DNA of 64,000 bases from Megamerina dolium (Eukaryota > Arthropoda > Insecta > Diptera > Megamerinidae): contig OY978525.1 in assembly GCA_963854835.1 (NCBI GenBank), forward strand, positions 82,087,855-82,151,854, read 5' to 3'. The position numbers were made by a program, and so were the translations under genes. Below are positions 35,432-47,593 of this stretch, in pieces; position 1 is the stretch's first letter; the number at the start of each line of letters is the position of its first letter. The notes under the pieces were generated by a model. It was given only the letters and a program-made list of their open reading frames with translations, made no database searches and was not told the origin of the DNA.

Positions 35432-36490
35432 AAGCTAGCTTCTACATTTTTGTGTCTGATTTTAGTAATATTATACTTAAAATGTTTGCATCTTAAAACT
35501 ATGTGAAATAATTTCGTTTTCTTGTCAATGAATCAACTGAAAATGAGTAATTTTCAAAAAATATCAAAAACTCTAATTTTTAAAAAATTCATGGCCTATG
35601 ACTCAGCCGAATTTAATCCGATCGTCACACATAGTATATCGTCGGAAGAGAGAGGAATTGCGTGCCAAATCATGATATATGAATACAATGTTTTCGAGTT
35701 TTTGCCAGTACCTGAAAATAGTGCGAAAAAATAGGTTTTACGATAATATCTGAAAAATGCTTCTCTAGAAAGATAAATGAATGCCATTTTCTTGTTCAAC
35801 AGGCCAAACCTAGTCTAGAAAACATACTATTTTTTAGGTACTTTTTTGGTCAATTAGTGAAATTTTTTATAAAGGATTTACTTACAATCAAATTTCTCAA
35901 AAGTAATAATGAAATGCTTGACTAAGTGGTTGGAATATCAACCAAAATCTATTTAATAAACCGAAACACATTTAACAGCAAAGTTCTGTTAAATATTGAA
36001 GTACTAAAAAAACCATTCCTGCTAGATACAATACGTGCTTACAACACTTTACAACACTGTTTTTCTCTTCATATTCATGGTTCCTTATTCTATTACACAG
36101 TTTTTTTATATGACTAAAGAAGGATGAATTCTTCTATGTACGATATTAAACTAGCCACATTATGATGCGAAGAGTCTACATATGAAGAGTTTTCTTATAC
36201 ACCAAGCCTATGGAGAGTAACATCAGGTTAATAAGTTAAACATGAAGAAAGCGATAATAATAACCTAGATGTAGCTGAATGGATTACTAAGTTGCAATCA
36301 TTTTGATCACCTCGCAAATGGCACACATAAAAGCTTGAAAAACATGAAAGGAGGAAGGAAATCCTTGAAAGGAACAGATCAACCCAAAATACTGGTGCAT
36401 GAAATCACATTAATTAATTAATCTCTATTTAATCCTTTTTGAAAATTTACCACAAAATTCACAATTAGTGGTTTGATATACTATATATGT
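35432..36490. other. AT-rich non-coding stretch
   Basis: A 70-codon frame at 35522-35734 (+) is not recognised. Nothing else seen. Confidence 0.4.
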
Positions 36491-37220
36491 AAAGGGTATT
36501 TTTTAGGGTGAAACACTTTGAAATATGAAAAAAAAAAACAAAATCTAATGTTCTGAACTAAAAATTGTCTTTATTGGAAGGATAACTTATGCAATTAGGC
36601 CGCGGATGGATCGAAGGAAATAGTTCGCTCAATTTTGGCTTTCAATTCATCCCAAGTTGCTGGTTTATCAGCATAAACGTGCCATTTGACGATAGTGCAT
36701 CTCTCATTTCGAGAGATTATGTTGTCGCCAAATGATTCCTTCATAAAGTTGATTGTTATGTTGGAAATATGTTATGTAGAGCCATCTTGCTGGAACCACA
36801 TCTCTTCCACATTCATACCACGCAATTGGAATCAAATAATCAGTTATCATGGCTGTGTAGCGATTGCAATTTAAAAAAATATGGACCAATGATTCCGTCA
36901 GCCCATAAACCGCACATAACAGTAACATTTTGTGGTTGTAATGGTGTCTGAAGAATTTTTGGGGGATTGTTTTCACTCCAAATCCAACAAATTTGCTTGC
37001 TCACATAACCATTAAGCCAAAAAGAGTCTCATCACTGAATAAAATTAGCGATATTTAGTGATATTTTAGTTCGGATGACAGAACCTCGATTTTCGTAATA
37101 AAATATTTCAATATTTGCGAGCGTTGTTGTGGTGTCAATCTTTCCATGATGAAATTGCAAACCTTACTGAGTAAAAATAACTTTTGAGTTACCAGATTTG
37201 ATAACTGCTATACCGTTTTA
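36491..37220 (-). pseudogene. rosa-type mariner relic
   Basis: The minus-strand start at 37147 reads MERLTPQQRSQILKYF. A deletion follows, then FSDETLFWLNGYVSKQ with the first catalytic aspartate, PLQPQNVTVMCGLWADGIIG and ITDYLIP. Shifted frames carry FMKESFGDNIISRNE and HVYADKPATWDELKAKIERT (stop near 36600). The block with the third catalytic aspartate is deleted. The outer end at 36491 (AAAGGGTATTTTTTAGGG) resembles the 3' end of the rosa-type copy at 13009-14167. Dead, short copy. Confidence 0.8.
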
Positions 37221-38512
37221 TCCCTATCGGAAACTACTTCGCTCTAGAAGAAATAGTCTTTATATTAATTAAAAGCCATTGCAATTAATTTATTAACAAA
37301 ATAAAGGCGCTCATTTTTATTATTGGCTTTTGTGACAACAGCAAATAACTATGATCGTATTCAAATATGGAAATTATCAGCCAAACATAGCTATGTTAGT
37401 TAACAAATAGGTCATAATAATGAATGAAGTTATTTACTATCCTTTAGCATTTGTATGCGAGTGTATGTATGAGGTGTGTGCCACGATGGTCAGTTGCTTG
37501 TACAGTATTCAATAGAGGTAGCTGATGTTAATGACCATCATTAGTTCCACGGTGAAAATTCCAAGGAATTTGGGTTGAATTCGAGAACAGAGGAAATTTT
37601 ATAAGGAACAATCACCTGCGTCTGTGCAAGAATGTGAATGAGCGAGTGAGTGACTGTACTCTGGGGGCATTATTACCAAATGAACATATTCATACAAACA
37701 TAGGTTAAGAAAATAGGCTCATTTTTTCGACTGGCACAACTGTTTGATGAGAAAATGAGTTGTTGTGACTATGAAAATAAATTAGAATCTGCCACATGAG
37801 AATTTAAGTGGTAATAAGTTCATTTATGTTCTTATTCTTTTATCCTCTCCTTTTCCTTTCCATATTAAAAAATTTTGTGCCAGAATATGTCATGTACTAC
37901 ATTGATCATCTTTGTCGAAAAATATGTACAACACTGATAGGCAAAGAAAAAGATAAAGATGTTATAAATATTTTGAGGTGATAGTCCGATTCATTAAAAA
38001 GATTATTTCTAATGGGAACACCTGGAAGACACTTTGCTATGGAATAACTTTTAATATGTTGTTGGAATAAAAGAGGGCTTCAGTGGCATACCTAAAAGTT
38101 TCTTTGAAATTAGCATCTATATATTATGTATGGTCAATCATGTATGATTAGTTCTATGATCGGTGGTTACGGGAATATAAAAGTATTTTTCTTCGAAATA
38201 TATTTTTTGCGTCTGTTCTTACAGGTGTAACTACATATACCGATCACCAAATTAAGTTCACTCCCTGAAGATATATTATTCTCCTTGTCTCTGTGTTGGC
38301 AGATACTATTTATAGTTTTATTAGTATGAAGTGAGGCGAATCAATTTCTAAATTTTTAAGCGGAATATTTAATTTTCGTTACAAAGTAACGACTTGATAT
38401 TCCGTTACTTTGTACATTGTATATGCATAGACTAATAGAATACAATAGAGTATTATGAATGCAAATATTTTACGAATCCAAAACATAAGCAATCGGTCGT
38501 CGTCTCAAGTTG
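37221..38512. other. non-coding, nothing recognised
   Basis: AT-rich sequence without recognised coding or repeat content. Confidence 0.4.
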
Positions 38513-39330
38513 TCAAGTTCTTTGAGATTACCACAAACTAGAAACGGCTTCTGTGGCTTATGCATCGTCCTCCAGCGGGTTCCGAATTTATCATTTTTTG
38601 GCTGGGGCGAGCTCTTGCATTCGCTCGACATGAGCTGTCAGCACAGACATTGGGTTTTGATTGGCCCTATATCAATATCGGCATGCAGCTCGTGCAGTTC
38701 ACCTTATTCGGTAATAGAGTTTTCTTTGGAAAAGTATAATATATACTGTGATAAGTTATCCCTCCATAAACTCAGAACACTCTGAACATCTGTCACCATA
38801 TTACCATATTCGTCGCGACATTCAAAGGCTGCGGGATTTAAACCGCCATCTCTACTTCCTCACACTTGTATCTTTCTATTTATCTTCTTGTGCCTGATGA
38901 GACGTCTCTCCGCGGTCCTTCTGATCTTACCATTCATTCCTCAGTGGATCGTAGTAACCAATAACCTTAGTAATCATACCATGGCTACCGTCGATCAAGT
39001 GGAGGAGTGTTCTACATACGCAGATACGATAGTCGAATGGCAGAATTATATGCTGTATCTCGTGGTCGTATTTTATTGAAGTCATTATTGAAGTGTTTGC
39101 GACACATAAACGTGTTCGCACCTTTGCTCCAATAAGGTAGCTATCCGAGTCGATGTAAGCAACACAGATTTCGCCTTCCGTCGATTACCACTTGATCAAT
39201 TTGGTTTATGGTTTTATCTGCAAAAATCCATGCCGCTTTTTGAATGTGGAGATGTTGCTTTGGTGTATGCTGAATTTTTCCGCAGTTGGACCAAAGGTAC
39301 CCTTCTTGCGTACCTTGAAATTGAAGTTGC
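38513..39330 (-). pseudogene. RTE-clade retrotransposon fragment (copy D)
   Basis: On the minus strand, blocks match the family in scrambled completeness: the C-terminal region near 38560-38700 (compare the EPAGG and HVERMEE blocks of 55030-55110), then after a deletion the linker before the RT (38760-39130), and the endonuclease end (DQVVIDGRR near 39180-39210; FQGTQEGYLWSNCGKIQ near 39280-39320). The RT domain is missing. It is strongly diverged, the oldest-looking RTE copy in the window. Confidence 0.7.
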
Positions 39331-40383
39331 CAATCAACGAGAGTATTATAGAAAATAAAAAAGAATACATTCATTTAATTATATTACTATCAAAATTGAT
39401 ATTGAATTATTATTATTTACAATCATGACGCAATCCATCAAAGATACGGTTCCCGACTACCTCTTTTTAATATCGCGCTAATAAGACCAGCAACGAAGGT
39501 CTCTCCATTATTTAATCACATTTAAATAACACACCTGTCTTTTGTGATAGCTCATACGTAAGTATACTTTGCTCAGTTGATTGATCTATACTTTGTGTCT
39601 ACCTGTCTAGCCTGAGAGATTTTCCCCATTACTGAGTTATCTCTGACACATGCTATTCGTCTTCATCATTTGCTTGTAGCTCCAATACGCTTCCAGTCGA
39701 TTGTTTGCATTTAGTCCATTTAAGGAATTCAAGCATATTTCATCGGCTGGTGAGCAATAACAATCGACAATCATTAATAGGGTCAAATGTTGTGAAGAAT
39801 ATCACAATTTTGTTCACATCTCATTATCTGAGCTGATGAATATCAAGCCAAAAAGTTATTATCGATGAGAATAAATTTGTCAGTTGTCAAGTTGCTGAAT
39901 CTTAATTCTTATATAAAATAATGTGCTATTCTAGGCAAGTGCTCTTGAATAGACCACACCTTCTGCACACTTCACGGCAATGATGATGATGATTCAATTG
40001 AATTCATTGGAACACTTAAGTACCACCAGAGAAAAATCATGCTTATGTATTTTGCTTATGTGCCAGAGTTACTGAAAAATATATTGTACAGCAGTTATAT
40101 TTCCATTACATATTTTGCTCCCTATTGTTTTTTGATTTTTATTAATTTAGTAATCATAATTATATATGGAAAGTGTTGTTTTGTAAGTCATTATGATCCT
40201 TATCGTCAACTTAAGGGAATTTGAAAGAAAAATCTTACAAAAATTATGTTGCTGATGAGCAGTTGCGTCTCGACCTTTCCTTTCTCTCTCACTCTCTCTC
40301 GCTACCTGTATTCAATGAGTTCAAGAGATCACTTCGTGTATGTATTAATATTTGTATATGTATTATACACCAGCTATGTTAAT
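39331..40383. other. non-coding, nothing recognised
   Basis: Short CT-rich run at 40278-40302. No gene recognised. Confidence 0.4.
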
Positions 40384-41518
40384 GTCAAAACTCAGAGAGG
40401 AGCGGCACAGGTTTCTGGATAGGACGGAAAATCAAAAATGCAATTTAGGATTTTGAACCAATTAATGATAGACTATGCAAATTAAGAGTAAAAGGACAGT
40501 ACAACACCGTAACGTTGATATCAGCATATGCACCAACGGAGGATGCAGATGTAGAAGAAAAAGACCGCTTCTATGCAACACTCGTAGAAATATACGCGAA
40601 AACAAGCAAATATGACACAATTGTTATACTGGAAGATTTCAATGCCAAAATGGGTTGCGAAAGTTCTATTAAAGAAGTAACTGGCAATCACTCGCTCCAT
40701 GAAACAACATCTGAAAATGACATGAGACTATGTAATTTTGCAAGCTCTACAGCAACATTTATCATGAGTACTATATTCCCACATAAAGACATACATAAAG
40801 GTACCTGATAAATTCAAAAAGCAACAATGCGAATCAAATTGATCACTTCCTCATATGCAAAAAAATGCCTCATATGCCGTTAAATGCCGGGAATACTGAA
40901 AGAAAGATCGACGAAAACCAACTACCAGCAGAGGATGATAATTTCGCTGAATATTCGCAGGATATAGTACAACCGCCGACGATAGACGAAATTCAAGACG
41001 CGCTAAATCATATGAAAAACCACAAGTCACCAGGAGAAGACAACATAACAGCTGAACTACCAAAAAATGCTAGCCAAAAATGTATCGGACGAATACACCA
41101 CCTAATAACGCTAATATGTGAGCAAGAAATCTTGCCCAACGATTGGAATAATACCAATTCATAAAAAAAGAGAAAAACCATCTGAAAAAACTACCGCGGT
41201 ATCTCGCTTCTCAACACAACGTACAAAATTCTACCGCTCTTCTATCGTTCATGTACAGAACGATAAACAGACAAACGTTAAAAACAATTAAACTTGGAAA
41301 ATATGCATTTGAAATAGTAAGCACATTAACATTTCTTGGCTACAAGCTAACGGCAGACAACTCCATGAGTGTAACAATCGATGAAAGAATACAAGCTGCC
41401 AAGAGATCATTTGGATCAGTTATAAAACTCTTCAAATCTAAACTTCTTGGAGGCATATTGTTCAGCAGGTCAAAGCTCACAAAGAGCTGTAGCGCCAAAT
41501 GATGATGATGATGATGCA
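40384..41518 (+). pseudogene. second RTE-like retrotransposon family, deleted, with (GAT)n tail
   Basis: The endonuclease part reads GQYNTVTLISAYAPTEDADV...KDRFYATL (40497-40590), with ILEDFNAKMG (usually GDFNAK; here E replaces G). Stops follow, then the RT N-terminal block DEIQDALNHMKNHKSPGEDN (40985-41045). After a large deletion comes the thumb part (EIVSTLTFLGYKLTADNSMS, 41310-41370) and the end, with a (GATGAT)n tail at 41502-41517. It is clearly different from the family at 52297-55277 in sequence and in tail repeat. The palm, with YADD, is gone. Confidence 0.72.
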
Positions 41519-42887
41519 TTTTGTACGATTATGTTGGGTAAAAGCTTTTATATTAATACTTCGGCAAACAGTATATTGCAAAAATAATTGTACACATCTT
41601 AAGCTTTTTAACACGCTTCTATTAGCTTCACCAGTATGTATGATACTTCTTAATAAACTACTAACTACAGTGTTGAAGTATATATCAAATGAGAGATATC
41701 ATTTTCAAAAAGCGTGAGATGCTCGAAATAAATTGTTAATAAATAATAGTTTAAAAAAACTAATGGATTATAGTTTAAATCAATGTAAAGTGATTAACAT
41801 ACAAATTTATATCATATAAAAGAAGGGCAGACTGATTGGTATTATTATTAGAAAACCTTGAATACCTTTCTTTAAAAGTAGATTTAGTATAAGGTAATGA
41901 TATCGATTTGTTTCTGTTATTTAACACTTATATTAAACTAGTCTTTTTTTTTAAATATTTTTATTTTTATCCAGAAGCAGTAAGTTTAATTCAAAATTAA
42001 TTGTCACATAAAAAATAAAATCATTGTTTTTAAGAGTTAAAAAAGACGTTTCGATATCTGAACTCATATTCTGTTCAAACTCATATGATTACTTCTTTTC
42101 TGAAATTAAATTTTCTTAGCAGATTAATTCTTAATTTGCCTCTACTGAACAAACGCACTTCAGTATGTAGAAGTAAATGGAATGTTGACACATTTATGTT
42201 TTTGTTTACTAAACAACCTACAAGCCATGTTTTAGTTGCAGGCATCACCCTCACGCTGTAACGTACGATTCATTGTCTTGTCATGTTTATAGTCAATAAA
42301 TTTGACGCATATTATTAGTTGACGGTATCTCATTTTGTAGCTTACTGTATATAGCATTGTGATTTGCGTATAGGTCTTGACGTATGAAGTCCGTATATCG
42401 TAAAGTTCGCAAACTATCCATTTCCATAGTATTTAGAATTTTTTTTTTTTACATTTATTTATGAATGTAAAATAAGTTGATGCTAAAAAGATAAAATGAA
42501 ATAATTTTTATAATTTTTTAGAGACGAAAAAGTTTTTGAAAACTAAATTTTAGATTCAAGAACTGTCAAAAATCATATATGATTGTATTACATTAGACCG
42601 TATCATAAAAAAGAGATTAATTTGTTCCTATCGTTTCTGAGCCCTTACTTAGAGAGTAATGGGAATGGAAATAATTTTTTCGTCACCTTGTAAAAACTGC
42701 TAAAATTATTTTTTTTCTTATAACTTAATAATTTGACGTTCAATATAGCCTCTAAAATTCATGATTCTATCATATCATAAAATTATAAAATTGCCAAAGA
42801 AAAAGTATTTTTTTACATTATATTTATGAACAACAAAATTGTCAATGGTATACGGATATAATTGTACAGGCATGATTATGAATTCCA
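41519..42887. other. AT-rich non-coding stretch
   Basis: Nothing recognised. Confidence 0.4.
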
Positions 42888-43387
42888 TACCAAGTATTGT
42901 CCGTCACTACCCACTACTTTTTCCCATCTTTATGGTAACATACGTGTCATCAATCGGAACAAGCGGTAACCGGAAGGAGCAATGCTTGGGCTATACGGCG
43001 GGTGGGGTAGGACTTCAATTTGAGTGTTTCAAGTACGTTTTAACGGGCGCCGCAACATGTGGCCGAGCATTATCATGTTGCAAAATAACTTTGTCGGGTT
43101 TATCGGAGTTTTGTCACAATGCTCGGCTCAAACGAACCAATTGTAGTCGGTACAGTTCCCTTGTGATCGTCTGACCCAATTTCAACAACTCATAATATAC
43201 CACACCCAGCTGGTCGCACTAAATACACAGCAATATCTCTCGCATGAATACGTATATTCGGTTTGGCCGTCAATGAAGAGGTATGACCAGGTTATTCATA
43301 AGTTGACCGACATTTTGGATTATCGTAATGGACCCAATTTTCATTGCCAGTCCCAATTTGATGCAAAAACATCTTTATTTTCATTAT
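42888..43387 (-). pseudogene. mariner (DD34D-type) transposase relic
   Basis: On the minus strand: FLHQIGTGNENWVHYDNPK (43350-43300; the first catalytic D of the usual GDE motif is N here), SLTAKPNI, then CDQLGVVYYELLKLGQTI (43215-43160) and DKVILQHDNARPHVAAPVKT (43100-43040) with the second aspartate. The segment after it (SPTPPAV) is shifted and the final SPD..SD block is lost. Several stops. The N-terminal DNA-binding half is deleted, and the relic joins the dispersed repeat at 43388 directly. Confidence 0.82.
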
Positions 43388-43524
43388 CTTGACATTTTCG
43401 GAGCACACAGAAACTATGTTGTTAACACTCCAGCGAAATGACAGATGCTAAGACCGAAAGTCTAATGACGACACTTCAAACTGCCGGTGTTGCCAAATGA
43501 AACAATGGAATAATAAAATAGTAG
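43388..43524. repeat. 137-bp dispersed repeat (pair of 35293-35431)
   Basis: Second copy of the repeat described at 35293-35431. It borders a mariner relic here and a Jockey relic there. Confidence 0.75.
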
Positions 43525-43816
43525 TGACATCTGTTATCAAATATACACGAACTTATTTATACTACTAATATTTAAACGAAAGATTTTCTCGGTTGGCTGT
43601 AACGTTCGCGTTATTGAACCAAGGCGTTCTTCGTCAACAACTACTGTAATGGATTCACTACCAACACGCTCTGCCTCTTGTGTATGAAACATTAATAATA
43701 TTAATTAATTAGTAGGTATGAATTTATATTGCGAAATATTCACCATTGATTGGTATAACGTAGTTTGAATGTTGTATTGTTGTATTGGCAAACAATTTTA
43801 TAATTTTTTGTAGAGC

Positions 43817-44402
<586 letters not shown>

Positions 44403-44480
<78 letters not shown>
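44403..44480. repeat. (TA)n microsatellite
   Basis: TA array that immediately follows the SINE tail, with one CTA interruption. Confidence 0.96.
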
Positions 44481-44481
<1 letters not shown>

Positions 44482-45599
44482 CGATAGTTATCGATTGTTA
44501 GTAAAATTCATTCCCCCACTATCGATAATTTGCGAGTGATCAACAGTTGCAAAACGAAACCGATTGCAAGCATTGCACGATTGCTTTGTAGCGTGACACG
44601 ATCTGTCATGTATGTGTAAAAGCACATAAATTCCAGATGTATTCATATGAAAGCACAATAGCTGTTTACTCTAGCGAGCTCAGGAGCTGAGCATAGATGG
44701 TATTTATAAGTTATCATTTTGTAGTGAAAGTGTTGAGAATATTATTAGCGCCATACCATCGATATGATCATTGTAGCCTAGACAGGCGGCAGCCTAATTT
44801 CGGATTACCGGCGCACTTAATCCGAATAAAATAATAACCTGACAGACGGCAGTATTGCGGATTAACTAAACGGCTGATTGCTGTTTTATTAGGTCTGTCC
44901 ACTTACATTACTATCACTATCAATTTCTGTCGTCTATCACTCTCGATATGAGAAAATCTACAAGAAGTACGTGAACTGAAAACTATCAGAAACTTGTAAA
45001 TTCACATTCACCGTTCGTAATTGACAGCTGTATTTATTTGTTCGCCAACACTTTTCATGTTGAAAACTGTTAAAAATTGTTGAAAGTTTTTTTGTTAGCG
45101 AACACACCTAATATTTTGTAAAATGGATGGAAAAAAATTCACAATAGACAATTTTCAGCAGTGTTGCCATAGCAAATTGCCGTAATCCTCTTTTATTTTG
45201 AGAATTAACTCATAGAGTTTATGCGGATTAGCTGCAGTTAATGCCCGAGTTAATTCGAATTAACTTGGTAGCCTAGGCTATTACGATCTACTTTGTCATA
45301 AGTATTCTTTCGGTAGACGAATTAAAATACTACAACTCATTACCGTGTACATTACGAAGTCTGCAAAACATGTAATGTGTAGTTTATATTTTTGCGTTTT
45401 ATATCTGTATATTTTATAGTTATCTGCTGTCGAATTCATGTCGCCATAGCATTCCTAATTTCCAGCGTAAATTCAAACAAACTTCGTACTTAAATAAACA
45501 CTTTGTGATTGAAGACAGACGTGAGTGTGAAATACCCTTGAGTGAAAATTATAGAAAACTTTAATCTTTTGTGTAACAGCCACCATAACTGATTAAGTT
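44481..45599. other. non-coding; contains TATCGATA and repeated CGGATTAA motifs
   Basis: A TATCGATA octamer at 44520-44527 matches the fly DRE promoter element. Between about 44770 and 45285 the motifs TAATCCG/CGGATTAA recur, and TAGCCTAG occurs at both ends, so a degenerate MITE is possible. No ORF recognised. Confidence 0.35.
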
Positions 45600-45984
45600 T
45601 AAGCTTGGTCGGCAAAATCCTCCACTGAACCCGCCTCGAGGGTGCCGACTGGAAATAGATACCACAGTTTAGCCTGTACGATGTCAGGCGGTATCTAGCT
45701 AAGATAAGGGTAAGTTGGTGAGTGTTATGTACTCTTATCATGGTCGGAGGTGAGGGGCTGGATTAAGGTGTTAAGCGATCCGTGCCGAAAATCAGCCTGG
45801 CTGGGGGCCCCTTTTTCAAATAGCCCAGTCGCTAACGTGAACTTACGGATACCTGGCGCCCTCCGTAATAATTAGCCTTACCTGCGTACTGCGAATCTCT
45901 GCGCAGGCGGACATTTATTTCTTCGCAACTCGTGGGAACAAGATTGATTGTAAAAACCCAAAAACTGGATCTGGGGTTCCGAGG

Positions 45985-47593
45985 GTGTTAACGGGAGGAA
46001 CGGCGGACAATAAGGCTTCACCAGAGGCCGAGCTGTTAGCTGCACCACTCGTTCCCACCTCTGGAACTCGGAACGAAATTCCTGCAATGGCGGACAGCAC
46101 TGCCTCATACGAAGTAGTGCTGGTAGCCACGGCGGGAAAAGTAGTGGAGGGGATGGCGGAAAATGAGGCTTCCATAGAAGCCGAGCTTTTAGCCAGCCCA
46201 AAATCAATGGCAGCATCTGTTGCGGCGGACGGAACGGGTCTCGGAAGACCTAAGCCGGCGGCTACGACGGTGTTGAACAAAGAGGACGGTGTCACCAGGT
46301 CGGCAGGGAAGCCGGTTTGGAGGCAGCGTAAAACATCTGGCCGAACATCTGATGGTGTGGACGAAGACGATCCTAGTGGAGCGGAATCGTTAGTTATCAG
46401 GTGTAAGCGAAAAGGACGGAGTCTCAAGAGCAGAGCGAATCCTGTTGAAGAAACGGGAGAAGCAGAAGCGAAAGAGACAACGTAAAAAGGCCATGAAGTC
46501 GTCGGAGAAGACCATTGAGTAGCTCTCGGGCCAACTCAGTGGACTTCTGCAAGATGAGTCGACCTTGGAGGTGGAGAACTCGGAGAAGAGGTTCAGGGGC
46601 GATAGCTCCGGAACCACTTTGAAAAGTTCAACGCCTGAGGAGCCTCATCCGAAGACGACGGAGGGGCCAATTGAGGTGGATGCTGGGAAGGATGGACAAC
46701 CGTCTCTTGAGAAGGTTGATAATTCTTCCACGCAGACACCAAAAGGGGCAAATGCTCGGAGAGATGGACGGCCAATTATAAAGGCCGTCAGTCGCTCCGA
46801 AAGGAGCTCGAGGCCCAAGCCTAACACGGGTAGAATAGCTCTGGGAACGACGGGACAGGGAAATCCGACGTCGGGAGGTGATGAGCGGGGTGGACAATCT
46901 GGAAAGATTGTTAACCCAGCGGACTCACAGTCCTCGCATGCGGTACCTGGGCCGAGCGGTCTTGGCAGAGCGCCTAAACGTCGGGCTGAACAGGCAAAGG
47001 GCGAGCCCACCAGGGCGAGGAAGACTTACGCTCAAGTAGCGGAAGCTGACCTCGTTATGGGAGTCATGGACTTGTCACTAGAGGGGCTTCTGGAGGATAC
47101 TCATCTGAGTACCTTCAAGGTATCTTTGTTGGATGCCATGGAGTCTCTTGAAGACGATGTCAATGACATTGGATTTGTCGGCAGGGCAAGGGTGGAGAGC
47201 GGATTGATTGTACTAAGGTGCAAAAATCAGCTATCCAAGCAATGGCTGTGCAAGACAGTGGAGCACCTAACCGGTTTGTGGGAGGGTGCGAAGCTCAAAT
47301 GTGACAGCCTAACTGCCTTGTCGACAAAGAGGAAGATGGTGATTGTTGCTCATGGCAATGCTGTGGCCAGCGACATCATCCTCAGAAGGCTGCAGCGCCA
47401 GAACGTCTGTGTGAAGGACACTTCCAAATGGAGTGTTATCCGCACAGAAGGGTTTGGCGAGGCAGAAAGGGCAGGTGTTGTACTCACCGTGCTGTGTCCT
47501 AGGGAGGACGCGGAGGCCGTCAGGATCGCAGGGGGGAGACTCAACTGCGGTCTTGAACAGGCCGTCGTTAAATTCCAGAAGGATGCAGTATGA
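45985..47593 (+). pseudogene. LOA-type ORF1 (gag-like), frameshift plus nonsense
   Basis: The N-terminal half (45985 to about 46440) is low-complexity and repeats an Ala/Glu-rich unit (EAELLAAPL..., then EAELLASPK). The frame then shifts by +1, and a TAG sits at 46520-46522. The second frame runs through basic and proline-rich segments to a conserved C-terminal domain (46565-47593: RKTYAQVAEADLVMGVMDLS... then GEAERAGVVLTVLCPREDAE). Total length would be about 535 residues. Such proteins package the element RNA. No CCHC zinc knuckle is visible at the C-terminus, unlike many gag-like ORF1s. Confidence 0.7.

Noticed and set aside
45878..47010. Antisense open frames of 75-170 codons (e.g. 45915-46427, 46645-47010)
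   Set aside because: They mirror the GC-rich ORF1 of the LOA-type element on the other strand.
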